Origin: Gaiella sp.
GTDB taxonomy: Bacteria > Actinomycetota > Thermoleophilia > Gaiellales > Gaiellaceae
Direction of reading: 5' to 3'
Assembly (NCBI GenBank): GCA_027493885.1
Contig: JAOSJZ010000001.1
Span: forward strand, 1,116,001-1,180,000
DNA length: 64,000 nucleotides
Below, one piece after another: positions 52,136 to 61,309 of this stretch; position 1 is the first letter of the stretch, and the number at the start of each line of letters is the position of its first letter. Under the pieces are notes generated by a model. The model made no database searches. It was not told the origin of the DNA and saw only the letters and a list, made by a program, of their open reading frames with translations. The position numbers were made by a program, and so were the translations under genes.

Positions 52136-53596
52136 ATGACGCTTCCAGGAGGGTTCGTCGACGAGCTCGTCGCGGCCGTCGGTGCGTCCCACGTCGTAAC
52201 CGAGCCGGAGGCCCTCGCCACGTACGAGTGCGACGGGCTCACGGGCTGGCGCGCGCTGCCCGCGTGCGTCGTCCTGCCCGGCTCGGCGGAGGAGGTCCAG
52301 GCCGTTGTCCGCCTCTGCGCTCGCGACCGCGTGCCGTTCGTCGCGCGTGGCGCGGGGACGGGCCTGTCGGGCGGCGCCCTCCCCGTCGCGGAGGGCATCG
52401 TCGTCTCGGTCGCGCGGATGAAGCGGATCCTCGAGATCGACCTCGAGAGCGAGCGGGTCGTCGTCGAGCCGGGGGTCGCGAACCTCGACGTCACGCGCGC
52501 GGTCGCGACGGACGGGTACTTCTACGCCCCCGACCCCTCGAGCCAGCAGGTGTGCACGATCGGTGGCAACGTCGCGGAGAACTCGGGTGGCGCGCACTGC
52601 CTCAAGCATGGGTTCACGGTGAACCACGTCACGGGCGCGAAGGTCGTGCTTCCCGACGGCGAGCTGCTCGAGCTGGGCGGTAAGGCGATCGACGGCGACG
52701 AGGGCCCCGATCTGCTGGGAGTCGTGATCGGCTCCGAGGGAACGCTCGGCATCGCCGTGGAGGTGACGCTGCGCATCGTCCGGCAGCCCGAGCTCGTCGT
52801 GACGCAGCTCGCCGCGTTCCGCTCGATCGAGCACGCCGGCGAGGCGGTCTCGGCCATCGTCGCCTCCGGGATCCTCCCCTCGGCGATGGAGATCATGGAC
52901 ACGCTCACGATCCAGGCGGCCGAGGAGGCCTACCGGCCCGGCTATCCGGAGGGGGCCGGCTCGGTCCTGCTGGTCGAGCTCGACGGGGTCGCGGCCCAGG
53001 TCGATGAGGACGCCGACGCCGTCGACCGGCTCTGCCGGGCGGCCGGCGCGTTCGAGATCCGGATCGCCCGCGACGCCGCGGAGCGCGCCGTCCTCTGGCT
53101 CGGCCGCAAGGGCGCGTTCGCGGCGATGGGTCGCATCTCGCCCGACTACTACGTCCAGGACGGCGTCGTCCCGCGGACACAGCTGCCCGCCGTGCTCCGC
53201 CGCATCGACGAGCTGTCGGCCGCGCATGGGCTCCGCGTCGGCAACGTCTTCCATGCGGGTGACGGGAACCTCCACCCGCTCGTGCTCTACGACGCGAAGG
53301 TGAAGGGCGACTACGAGCGCGCGAAGGCGCTCGCCGACGAGATCCTCACCGCGTGCGTCGAGGCCGGGGGCTCGCTCACCGGCGAGCACGGGATCGGGGT
53401 CGACAAGGCGTGCGCGATGCCGTCGATGTTCTCCGAGCGCGACCTCGAGGCATTCGAGCGGGTGCGCCGGGCGTTCGACCCGGACGGGATCGCGAACCCG
53501 GGCAAGGTGCTCCCCACGCCGCGGCTCTGCGGCGAGGTGCCCGGCCCCTACCGGCCGCATCCGCTCGAGCGGCTCGGTCTCGCGGAGCGCTTCTGA
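52136..53596 (+). CDS. glcD: glycolate oxidase subunit GlcD (FAD)
   Basis: 486 residues. FAD/PCMH domain: VPFVARGAGTGLSGGALPVA, QVCTIGGNVAENSGGAHCLK, GSEGTLGIAVEVTLR. C-terminal cap with metal-ligand histidines: GNVFHAGDGNLHPLVLY, GGSLTGEHGIGVDKACAMPS. Typical of 2-hydroxyacid dehydrogenases of the GlcD/LldD-unrelated flavin group; with GlcE and GlcF it oxidises glycolate (or D-lactate) to glyoxylate and passes electrons to the quinone pool. TGATG overlap with glcE. Confidence 0.93.
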   Translation: MTLPGGFVDELVAAVGASHVVTEPEALATYECDGLTGWRALPACVVLPGSAEEVQAVVRLCARDRVPFVARGAGTGLSGGALPVAEGIVVSVARMKRILEIDLESERVVVEPGVANLDVTRAVATDGYFYAPDPSSQQVCTIGGNVAENSGGAHCLKHGFTVNHVTGAKVVLPDGELLELGGKAIDGDEGPDLLGVVIGSEGTLGIAVEVTLRIVRQPELVVTQLAAFRSIEHAGEAVSAIVASGILPSAMEIMDTLTIQAAEEAYRPGYPEGAGSVLLVELDGVAAQVDEDADAVDRLCRAAGAFEIRIARDAAERAVLWLGRKGAFAAMGRISPDYYVQDGVVPRTQLPAVLRRIDELSAAHGLRVGNVFHAGDGNLHPLVLYDAKVKGDYERAKALADEILTACVEAGGSLTGEHGIGVDKACAMPSMFSERDLEAFERVRRAFDPDGIANPGKVLPTPRLCGEVPGPYRPHPLERLGLAERF

Positions 53597-54489
53597 TGCG
53601 GCCGCGGACGATCGAGGAGGCAGCGGCGCTCCTCGCCGGCGCGTCGGCCGCAGGGCGGCGGATCCGGATCGGCGAGGACCTCGTCACGGATGCGCTCGAC
53701 CGCGTCCTCGAGCACGAGGCCGGCGATCTCACCTGTACCGTCGAGGCCGGGATCCGCCTGTCGGCGCTGCGCGGGCGTCTCGCCGCCGCGGGCCAGCGCC
53801 TCTCGCTCGACCCACCGGGCGACCCGACGATCGGGGCGTGCGTCGCGAGGCGGCTCTCCGGCCCTCTCTCCCATCGCTTCGGCCCCCCTCGCGACCTCGT
53901 GCTCGGGGTCACGCTCGTGCTCGGCGACGGCACGGTCGCGAGCTCGGGGGGCAAGGTCGTCAAGAATGTCGCGGGCTACGACCTCGGCAAGCTCGTGTGC
54001 GGCTCCGAGGGACGGCTCGCGCTGATCGCCCGCGTCGCGCTGCGTCTCCACCCCCTCCCCGCCGCGTCCACGACGGTCGTCGTCGAGACGGACGACCCGG
54101 CGGGCATCGTTGGCGAGCTGCGCCGCTCGAGCCTTCAGCCGAGCGCGCTCGACGTGCTCCATCCCGGCCGGGTCGCGCTGCTGTTCGAGGGGCGCGAGGA
54201 GGCCGTTGCCGCGCAGGTCGAGGCGGCCTGCGCGCTGGTCGACGGAGCCGCCGCGGACGGCGCCGTATGGGACGAGGCACGCGAGCGCCAGGCCCGGGCG
54301 CTCGGCCGGCTGGCATTCGCCCCGGGTGAGCTTGCGAGCGTCCTCGCGTCGCTCGACGAGGCGGTCGTGCGGCCGGCCGCCGGGGTGGCGTACGTCGCCA
54401 CGCCGGTCGAGGCCGGCTCCTCGCCCGCCGCGCTGGGGCTCCACCGCGCCCTGAAGGAGCGGCTCGACCCCGCCGCGGTGCTCGTGTGA
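53596..54489 (+). CDS. glcE: glycolate oxidase subunit GlcE (FAD)
   Basis: 297 residues, a shortened relative of GlcD. Segments LRGRLAAAGQRLSLDPPGDP, IGACVARRLSGPLSHRFGPP, RDLVLGVTLVLGDGTVASSG and GKVVKNVAGYDLGKLVCGSE are the usual GlcE series. The N-terminus is short (begins RPRTIEEAAALLAGA). GTGA overlap with glcF; stoichiometric coupled expression is likely. Confidence 0.93.
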   Translation: MRPRTIEEAAALLAGASAAGRRIRIGEDLVTDALDRVLEHEAGDLTCTVEAGIRLSALRGRLAAAGQRLSLDPPGDPTIGACVARRLSGPLSHRFGPPRDLVLGVTLVLGDGTVASSGGKVVKNVAGYDLGKLVCGSEGRLALIARVALRLHPLPAASTTVVVETDDPAGIVGELRRSSLQPSALDVLHPGRVALLFEGREEAVAAQVEAACALVDGAAADGAVWDEARERQARALGRLAFAPGELASVLASLDEAVVRPAAGVAYVATPVEAGSSPAALGLHRALKERLDPAAVLV

Positions 54490-55673
54490 TCGGCGAGCTG
54501 ACGCGGGCGTGCGTCCACTGCGGCTTCTGCCTCCCGACCTGCCCGACGTACGTCCTCTGGAGCGAGGAGATGGACTCGCCGCGCGGCCGCATCCAGCTGA
54601 TGGAGAAGACCGCACAGGGGACGCTCCCGCTGAACGCGACCGTCGTCGAGCACTTCGACCGCTGCCTCGGCTGCCTCGCCTGCGTGACGAGCTGCCCCTC
54701 TGGTGTGCGCTACGACCTGCTGATCGAGGAGACGCGTACCCGAATCGAGCACGGGCATTCGCGCTCGCGCGCCGGGCGGCTCCAGCGCCGGCTGCTCTTC
54801 GAGACGCTTCCGTACCCGCGACGTCTGCGCTTCGCACTCCGGCTCGCCCGGGTCGGCCGCGGGCTGCCGAGCACCGCGTGGATGCGACCGTTGCTCGAGG
54901 CCGCGCCCGGTTGGCGCTCCCGCGAGCAGCCCGCCGCGGTGACGCCCTGCGCCGATCCGACACGAGCGCCGAGGCGCGTCGGCCTGCTCACGGGCTGCGT
55001 GCAGTCGGTCGTCTTCGGGGAGGTGAACGCCGCGACGGCGCGCGTGCTCGCCTCCGCCGGCTACGAGGTCGTCGCGCCGCCGCAGGGCTGCTGCGGAGCG
55101 CTGTCGGCGCACGCTGGCCGCGCGGCGGAGGCGACCCGCTTCGCCGAGCGGCTCGGGCGTAGCTTCGCCGGCCTCGACACGATCGTCGTCAACGCGGCCG
55201 GCTGCGGCTCCCACCTGAAGGAGAGGGAGCTGCCGGCCGTCGATCTCACGGAGGCGCTCCACGGCGCGGAGCTGCCGACGCTCCACCCGCTGGAGCTCAC
55301 CGTCGCCTACCAGGATTCCTGTCACCTCCGACACGCCCAGAAGCTGCCCGCCGCGTGGAAGCCGCTGCTCGAGCGGATCCCCGGGCTTCGGGTCGTCGAG
55401 CCGGCCGAGCAGGACCTCTGCTGCGGCTCGGCCGGGATCTACAACGTCGTGCAGGCGGACGCGGCGCGCGACCTCGGCGACCGCAAGGCGGCCCGCATCC
55501 AGGAGACCGGGCCGGACGCCTACGCGAGCGCGAACCCCGGTTGCCTCGTCCAGGTCGCGCAGGCGCTCGGGAGGGCGGGATCTCCTCTCCCCTCTCTCCA
55601 CCCGGTCGAGCTCCTCGACGCCTCGCTTCGCGCGGTCGCCGCCGAGCGGGTTCTCTCGCAGGCGCGGCGCTGA
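54486..55673 (+). CDS. glcF: glycolate oxidase iron-sulfur subunit GlcF
   Basis: 395 residues. Two [4Fe-4S] motifs, CVHCGFCLPTCPTY and CLGCLACVTSCPSG, followed by the two CCG domains with GLLTGCVQSVVFGEVNAATA, PQGCCGALSAHAG, SCHLRHAQKLP and LCCGSAGIYNV. Carries electrons from GlcD/E to quinone at the membrane. Complete; ends the operon and is convergent with the beta-propeller gene 15 bases later. Confidence 0.95.
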   Translation: MIGELTRACVHCGFCLPTCPTYVLWSEEMDSPRGRIQLMEKTAQGTLPLNATVVEHFDRCLGCLACVTSCPSGVRYDLLIEETRTRIEHGHSRSRAGRLQRRLLFETLPYPRRLRFALRLARVGRGLPSTAWMRPLLEAAPGWRSREQPAAVTPCADPTRAPRRVGLLTGCVQSVVFGEVNAATARVLASAGYEVVAPPQGCCGALSAHAGRAAEATRFAERLGRSFAGLDTIVVNAAGCGSHLKERELPAVDLTEALHGAELPTLHPLELTVAYQDSCHLRHAQKLPAAWKPLLERIPGLRVVEPAEQDLCCGSAGIYNVVQADAARDLGDRKAARIQETGPDAYASANPGCLVQVAQALGRAGSPLPSLHPVELLDASLRAVAAERVLSQARR

Positions 55674-55688
55674 CGTCCAGCTCGTTGC

Positions 55689-57632
55689 TCAGCGGGTCGG
55701 CGACGGCGGGCGCGGCGCGGCGGGCCGCGGCAGGCGCGCGAACCCGAGGTCGGCGAACGACCGCAGCGACGAGCCGCGGACACCTGCGGCCGAGACGGTG
55801 TAGAGCGCGTCTCCGACCACGACCGAGCGGCGGATGGGCGTGCCGGGGGAGCCGACGGGCGCCGCGCCCGACACGTCCGGATGCATCACGCGGCCGGCCT
55901 CCGCGATGCCCGCGCGGCCCACGCGCAGCCCGAGCGCGCCGACGAACGGCCGGTCGTCGTAAGCCTGCACCGGGAGGACGCAGAGACTCGCCCGCGGCCA
56001 CCACAGGAACGCGTGGTGATCCTGCTCGGCCTCCGACCAGCCCTTGCCGAGCGCGAACGCGTCGAGGCGGCGCGGGGCGGCCGGATCGGAGACGTCGAAG
56101 AGCGATGCCTGCACCCCCTGCACCCGTCCCTCCGGAGTCGCGTCCTGCCCGATCCCGAGCAGGAGGCCGTCGCCGACCGGGTGGAGGTAGGCCGAGTAGC
56201 CGAGGATCTTCAGGACGCCGCGAACGGCGGGACGCGCGGGTGTGGACAGATCGAGCACGTACAAGGGGTCGACCTGGCGGAAGGTGACGACGTAACCGGT
56301 GTCGCCGACGAAGCGCACGGCGTAGACGCGCTCGCTCCGGCCGAGCCCGCCGACGCTCCCGAGCCCCACGAGCCCGTCGTGGCGCACCCCGAGCGTCGTC
56401 ACGGACGTCTCGCTCTCGGTCGCCGGGCCACCCCACCACGTCGGCACCGAAGTGCTCGCGACGCGGAGCACGCCGTTCCACTCGGAGAGCGACCACTGCC
56501 CGAGCAGCACCCCCGGGACGCTGCCGCTCCCGCGGTAGCGCGTCTGGACGGGGCTCGAGCTGTCGAAGCGGTGGATCGCCGTCCTCACCTCGCGCGGCAC
56601 CGGCCGGCCGGCGACCGGCCGCAGGTCGAAGCGATCGGTGGCGACGTAGAGGCTCGAGCGGCTCGCGTACACGACGCGCCCGTCGGAGACGATCGCATCG
56701 GAGTCGACGGGGTCGAGCCCGCGTCCGACGTCGAAGGTCAACACGGTCACGAGACCGAGCCCGGCGAACGCGCGCGGCCGGCTGACCTGGCGGCACTGGA
56801 CGAGCCGCCCCTTCGCGGCCACCTTCCCGCGCGCCCCGCGCACGACGAACCCCGGCAGCCAGCTTCGTGCGCTCGACGAGCGCACGACCTCGCGGTTCTG
56901 CCCCGTCGCGCGTGCGGCGTCCGCCGCGCCGCCGGGCTGGACGAACGGCAGGTCGCGGCCGAGGGGAGACGCGAGCACGAGCCGTATCGCTCCGCCGGCG
57001 AGCCGCGCGGCGAGGTAGCCGCCGTCCAGCTCGAGCGTCCGGACGAGGCGCAGGTGCGCGGGGTCGCGGACGTCGACCTCGGAGATCACCGTCGTGTCCG
57101 GGTACGGGAGCGGCCCCCGGATCGCGATGCCGTCGACCGGGACCGGGCCCGCGAGGCCGCGCGAGAGGACGAGCAGACGGCCGCCGGAGAGCAGGAGCTC
57201 GTCGGCGCCGCGCTCGAGCCGCAGGCTGTCCAGCAGCCTCGGCCGGCCGCGGCGCAGGTCGAGCGCGCTCACCGTCCCGTCCGAGGCGACGAAGAGCGTG
57301 CGGCCGTCGGTCTTGGCGAGGTCCGGCTCGTCGACGCCCTCCTCCTGGACATTCGTGCGCGAGTAGTCGAGGTCGGCGCCCGCCGAGCCGGCGACCGCGT
57401 CGCGCGCGGCACCGGGCGGCAGCGCCCCGGCCATGCCGGCAGCGCCGCCGAGCCCCCACGGGCCGACGAGCGGCAGCGCCTGCTTGCGCACGTAGGCGAG
57501 GAAGGACGGGCAGCCGTCGAACGCCTGGAGCCGCGCGACCGCCGGGCCTCCGGCGCCGACCGACGCACCCGCGACCGACGCGCCGAGACCGGCGGCGAGC
57601 GCGAGGCCGAGGAGCCCGAAACGCATCCTCAT
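55689..57632 (-). CDS. secreted beta-propeller-domain protein
   Basis: 647 residues with a signal peptide (FGLLGLALAAGLGASVAGAS). The block YSRTNVQEEGVDEPDLAKTD is the hallmark of the actinobacterial and archaeal Beta_propel family; many short strands follow (LFVASDGTVSALDLRRGRP, YVVTFRQVDPLYVLDLSTPA, LLLGIGQDATPEGRVQGVQA). Function unknown, probably an extracellular or surface structure-forming protein. Start may be 57632 or the second Met at 57626; TAGGGT (57653-57648) lies 15 bases upstream of the first. Confidence 0.85.
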   Translation of the reverse strand: MRMRFGLLGLALAAGLGASVAGASVGAGGPAVARLQAFDGCPSFLAYVRKQALPLVGPWGLGGAAGMAGALPPGAARDAVAGSAGADLDYSRTNVQEEGVDEPDLAKTDGRTLFVASDGTVSALDLRRGRPRLLDSLRLERGADELLLSGGRLLVLSRGLAGPVPVDGIAIRGPLPYPDTTVISEVDVRDPAHLRLVRTLELDGGYLAARLAGGAIRLVLASPLGRDLPFVQPGGAADAARATGQNREVVRSSSARSWLPGFVVRGARGKVAAKGRLVQCRQVSRPRAFAGLGLVTVLTFDVGRGLDPVDSDAIVSDGRVVYASRSSLYVATDRFDLRPVAGRPVPREVRTAIHRFDSSSPVQTRYRGSGSVPGVLLGQWSLSEWNGVLRVASTSVPTWWGGPATESETSVTTLGVRHDGLVGLGSVGGLGRSERVYAVRFVGDTGYVVTFRQVDPLYVLDLSTPARPAVRGVLKILGYSAYLHPVGDGLLLGIGQDATPEGRVQGVQASLFDVSDPAAPRRLDAFALGKGWSEAEQDHHAFLWWPRASLCVLPVQAYDDRPFVGALGLRVGRAGIAEAGRVMHPDVSGAAPVGSPGTPIRRSVVVGDALYTVSAAGVRGSSLRSFADLGFARLPRPAAPRPPSPTR

Positions 57633-57682
57633 CTCTGCTCCATGGTGACCCTACGGCACAGGGCCCGCAAGACGTCACCGGG

Positions 57683-57688
57683 TAGGGT
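57683..57688 (+). promoter_or_regulatory. -10 box TAGGGT of the LigD-polymerase gene
   Basis: TAGGGT, 6-base spacer, ATG at 57695. Confidence 0.6.
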
Positions 57689-57694
57689 CCCGGG

Positions 57695-58708
57695 ATGGCC
57701 TCGCCTTTCGTCGAGCTCGAGGTCGGCTCCCGGACGGTCAAGGTGACGAACCCGGACAAGGTGCTGTTTCCCGACGCCGGGCACACGAAACGCGATCTCG
57801 TCGACTACTACCTCTCGGTCGGCGACGGAATCGTCCGCGCGCTGCGGGAACGTCCGACCCAGCTCCGCCGCTTCCCGGACGGGATCGCCGGCGAGGAGAT
57901 CTACCAGAAGCGTGTGCCGCAGAGGCGGCCGGAGTGGGTCGAGGTCGCACGGGTCACGTTTCCCTCTGGCCGGCACGCCGACGAGCTCTGCGTCACCGAG
58001 CTCGCGCAGGTGATCTGGGGCGCGAACCTCGCGGTGATCGACTTCCACCCGTGGCCGTCGCGACGCGCCGACGTCGACCGGCCCGACGAGCTGCGAATCG
58101 ACGTCGACCCTCAGCCTGGCACGACGTTCGCCGACGCGAAGCGAGTCGCAGGGATGGTGCGGGAGACGCTCGCGGAGATCGGCTACACCGGCTGGCCGAA
58201 GACGTCCGGGAACCGCGGCATCCACGTCGCGGTGCGTATCGAGCCCCGGTGGGAGTTCCCCGTCGTGCGCCGCTGCGCGCTCGCGTTCGCGCGCGAGCTC
58301 GAGCGCCACGCCCCCGACCTCGTGACGACGGCGTGGTGGAAGGAGGAGCGCGGCGCGAAGGTGTTCATCGACTACAACCAGAACGCGCGCGACCGCACGA
58401 TCGCCTCCGCCTACTCGGTGCGGCCCCGGCCCGACGCGACGGTCTCGGCGCCCGTCACGTGGGACGAGCTCCCGGACGTGGAGACGGAGGACTTCACGCT
58501 CGTGACGATGCAGGAGCGCTTCGCCAGGCTCGGGGACGTGCAGGCGGGAATCGACGACGCCGTGTGCGACCTCCGCGTGCTGCTCGACTGGGTCGAGCGG
58601 GACGAGGCAGCCGGCGTCGGCGAGGCGCCGTACCCGCCGAACTTCCCGAAGATGCCCGGCGAGCCGCCCCGCGTCCAGCCCTCGCGCGCGAGGAAGCCCG
58701 AGAGCTGA
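57695..58708 (+). CDS. LigD-type DNA polymerase (primase-polymerase) domain protein
   Basis: 337 residues equal to a stand-alone PolDom of bacterial NHEJ ligase D. VKVTNPDKVLFPDAGHTKRD begins the domain; catalytic Asp pair in LRIDVDPQPGT; WPKTSGNRGIHVAVRI and VFIDYNQNARDRTIASAYSV complete the AEP fold. It fills or extends DNA ends, with ribonucleotide preference in known enzymes. No ligase, nuclease or Ku gene lies in the window. Complete. Confidence 0.92.
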   Translation: MASPFVELEVGSRTVKVTNPDKVLFPDAGHTKRDLVDYYLSVGDGIVRALRERPTQLRRFPDGIAGEEIYQKRVPQRRPEWVEVARVTFPSGRHADELCVTELAQVIWGANLAVIDFHPWPSRRADVDRPDELRIDVDPQPGTTFADAKRVAGMVRETLAEIGYTGWPKTSGNRGIHVAVRIEPRWEFPVVRRCALAFARELERHAPDLVTTAWWKEERGAKVFIDYNQNARDRTIASAYSVRPRPDATVSAPVTWDELPDVETEDFTLVTMQERFARLGDVQAGIDDAVCDLRVLLDWVERDEAAGVGEAPYPPNFPKMPGEPPRVQPSRARKPES

Positions 58709-58769
58709 CGGGCCGCGGCGGCGCTTTCCGAAATGAAGTATCGCCACGTGCTGTGGTAGCCTCGCGCCG

Positions 58770-59468
58770 CGAGCCCAACCCCCTGCGGAGAAGACGAAGC
58801 CGTGGAAGGTCTCCGATCCGTACAGCGGCAAGGGCTACGAGTCGGCGGTCGCGTACGCGGTCGCGAAGCAGCTCGGGTTCACGAAGGCGAAGGTCGAGTG
58901 GACGGTGGTGCCGTTCACGAACTCCTTCCGCCCGGGCTCCAAGCCGTTCGACTTCTATCTCACGCAGGTCTCGTACTCGCCCGAGCGCGCCCGGGCGGTC
59001 GACTTCTCGAACGCGTACTACTTCGTCAACCAGGCCGTCGTGGGGCGCAAGGGAACCGCGATCGCGAGGGCGAAGACGATCGTCGGCCTCCGGCCCTTCA
59101 AGCTCGGCGCCCAGGTCGGGACGACGAGCTACACGTACATCACGAAGTACGTCAAGCCGTCGTCGAAGCCGCTCGTCTACGACACGAACGACGCCGCCGT
59201 GCAGGCGCTCAAGAACGGCCAGATCGACGGGATCGTGGTCGACCTTCCGACCGCGTTCTATGTCACAGCGGCCCAGGTCGACGACGGCGTGATCGTCGGC
59301 AAGCTGCCGACCCGCGGCACGAAGGAGCGCTTCGGGATGGTGTTCGAGAAGGGCAACCCGCTGCGCAGGTGCGTCAACCGGGCTCTCGGTCGCCTCTGGG
59401 CGAACGGCACGATCAAGAGGCTCCAGCAGACGTACCTCGCCCGGGCGGGCGCGCCCGACCTGAAGTAA
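58770..59468 (+). pseudogene. amino-acid ABC transporter substrate-binding protein, 5' truncated
   Basis: From KPWKVSDPYSGKGYESAVAY onward this is a family 3 solute-binding protein (FDFYLTQVSYSPERARAVDF, VGRKGTAIARAKTIVGLRPF, GTTSYTYITKYVK, TNDAAVQALKNGQIDGIVVD). The signal peptide and first about 55-60 mature residues are missing, and no start codon exists in frame. TAGCCT at 58757-58762 looks like the promoter box, so the loss took out the start. Deletion or assembly gap. Confidence 0.7.
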
Positions 59469-60123
59469 CCGAAGCTGGACGGGAACCGGAGCTCCCGGAT
59501 CTCAGGCGGCGCCACCGCCCGCGTCTCGGGCGAGGCGCGGGCGGTGGCGATCGCCGTCGTCTCGACGCTCGTCGTCGTCGGCGCGATCGTCGTCGTCGTC
59601 ACCCGCTCGCCCGGGTGGGACGCGTTCAAGGCGTACTTCTTCGACTGGGGCACTACAAGGAGTCGTTCCCCGAGATCCTGGACGCGTTCTGGGTGAACGT
59701 GAAGCTCTTCTGCATCGCGGAGGCGATCATCCTCCCCGCGGCGCTCGTGCTCGCCGTCCTGCGCAGCCTGCCAGGGCCCGTGTTCTTCCCCATCCGCGCC
59801 CTCGCGATCGCCTACGCCGACCTCTTCCGCGGCCTCCCGACGATCCTCGTGATCTTCATGCTCGGGTTCGGGATGCCCGGCGCGTGATCCCGCCGCTCCT
59901 CAACGACTTCATCGGCCTGCAGAAGGACACCGCGCTCGTCGGCGCGCTCGGTGTCGTCGAGGCGTTCCGCATGACGCAGATCAACCAGGCAGCGACCTTC
60001 AACGGGACGTACTACCTCGTCGCAGCGACGCTCTTCGTCGCGATCACGATCCCGCTCGCCCGCTTCACCGACTGGCTCGTCGCGCGCGATAGGCGCCGCC
60101 AGGAGGCCGGGAGGCTCGCGTGA
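59469..60123 (+). pseudogene. amino-acid ABC transporter permease with internal deletion and frameshift
   Basis: Begins with a membrane segment (AVAIAVVSTLVVVGAIVVVV) and the conserved FFDWGHYKESFPEIL region, broken by one missing G in the run at 59647-59650. After FRGLPTILVIFMLGFGMPG the sequence jumps directly to VIPPLLNDFIGLQKDTALVG, omitting about 60 residues that include the EAA loop contacting the ATPase. The C-terminal part is intact. GTGA overlap with the ATPase gene. Confidence 0.7.
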
Positions 60124-60697
60124 CCACGGCGGAGGCGCTCCGCGTCGACGGCGTCCACAAGGCGTTCGGCAAGCTCGAGGTGCGGCGCGGGATCGGGATC
60201 GTGTTCCAGTCGTTCAATCTCTTCCCGCACATGTCGGTGCGCGAGAACGTGACACTCCGGGCCGCGCAAGGCGCGGGGCCTCTCGCGCGCGCAGGCCGAC
60301 GCCGAGGCGACCCGGCTGCTCGAGCACTTCGGGCTCGCCGACAAGCGCGACGAGTACCCCGACAGGCTCTCCGGCGGTCAGCAGCAGCGCGTCGCGATCG
60401 CCCGGGCCCTCGCGATGCAGCCGCGTCTGCTGTTTGCTCGACGAGATCACGAGCGCGCTCGACCCCGAGCTGGTCGCGGAGGTGCTCGACGTCATCCGGG
60501 AGCTCGCGGAGAGCGGGATGACGATGCTCATCGCGACGCACGAGATGGGCTTCGCCCGCGACGTCTCGAGCCGCGTCTGCTTCCTCCACGAGGGGAAGAT
60601 CCTCGAGCAGGGCCCCCCGGAGCAGCTCTTCGGCGCCCCTCGCGAGGAGCGGACGCGCCAGTTCCTGCAGCGGATCGTGGCTGCGGGGCGGCTGTAG
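60120..60697 (+). pseudogene. amino-acid ABC transporter ATPase lacking Walker A
   Basis: Starts normally (LRVDGVHKAFGKLEV), then continues at RRGIGIVFQSFNLFPHMSVR. The roughly 59 residues between, including the ATP-binding loop GxSGSGKST, are absent. Further frame breaks occur near 60270-60290 and at an extra T at 60431-60433. Signature [16 protein letters not shown], Walker [13 protein letters not shown] and the switch histidine in [15 protein letters not shown] remain. Non-functional as written. Confidence 0.72.
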
Positions 60698-60708
60698 CCC
60701 GCCGGGGT

Positions 60709-60714
60709 TATCGT
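60709..60714 (+). promoter_or_regulatory. -10 box TATCGT of the GroES-like gene
   Basis: TATCGT, 6-base spacer, ATG at 60721. Confidence 0.6.
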
Positions 60715-60720
60715 TCCCCC

Positions 60721-61017
60721 ATGGTGCAGGACCCGAGCCGCGTGGACGTCTCCCTCGAGCCGCTCGACGAGTATCTCGTGATCCAGCCGACCGCGGACGA
60801 GACCGAGACCCGCGCCGGCCTGATCCTTCCGGCCTCGGCCGCTGCCGCTGCCGCTTGCCGAACGGGCATCGTCACCGCGATCGGCTCCGACGTGACCGGC
60901 GTCGAGCCGGGCGACAAGGTGCTCTACCCACGCGAGGCCGGGTTCGAGGTGCGGCTCGGCGGCATAGAGGTGAAGGTCGTGAAGCGCGACGAGCTGATCG
61001 CCCGCATCCACGACTGA
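60721..61017 (+). CDS. GroES/Cpn10-like co-chaperonin
   Basis: 98 residues of the chaperonin-10 fold: [20 protein letters not shown], the mobile loop region [20 protein letters not shown] (unusually alanine-rich), [20 protein letters not shown] and [13 protein letters not shown]. No groEL follows, so it serves a chaperonin encoded elsewhere or has another role. Directly upstream of the first serine tRNA. Confidence 0.82.
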   Translation: MVQDPSRVDVSLEPLDEYLVIQPTADETETRAGLILPASAAAAAACRTGIVTAIGSDVTGVEPGDKVLYPREAGFEVRLGGIEVKVVKRDELIARIHD

Positions 61018-61060
61018 CGTCACGTCGCCCTCACACGCGGCCGATATCCTCTCTCGACCC

Positions 61061-61151
61061 GGAGAAGTGGCCGAGTGGTTGAAGGCGGCGCCCTGCTAAG
61101 GCGTTAGGTGGGGTAATCCCTGCCTCGAGGGTTCGAATCCCTCCTTCTCCG
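61061..61151 (+). tRNA. tRNA-Ser(GCT)
   Basis: Acceptor GGAGAAG pairs with CTTCTCC; anticodon loop CTGCTAA with anticodon GCT at 61095-61097, reading AGC/AGU. Long variable arm, T-loop GTTCGAAT. 91 bases, no encoded CCA. TATCCT (61045-61050) is the promoter box. Confidence 0.93.
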
Positions 61152-61170
61152 CCTTACTTGCTCGCGAAGC

Positions 61171-61224
61171 CGGAAATCCGCAGAAGCGGATTTCCGCCGC
61201 TTGATCCCCGCCCGTCGGGCGGGG
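61171..61224 (+). terminator. two tandem hairpins after tRNA-Ser(GCT)
   Basis: CGGAAATCCGC / GCGGATTTCCG with AGAA loop (61171-61196) and CCCCGCCC / GGGCGGGG with a 3-base loop (61206-61224). Both perfect; likely terminators separating the tRNA from the next one. Confidence 0.6.
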
Positions 61225-61309
61225 CACATCCCTGAAGGCGCCCGCTGTCGCGATCGCAACCCACCACCATCATTGAGTCAGTTGGTGCGCCGCTACGCTA
61301 CGACGGCTC

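Noticed and set aside
61151..61309. Possible small RNA (for example SRP RNA) between serine tRNAs
   Set aside because: Two plain hairpins are present but none of the conserved SRP or tmRNA loops.
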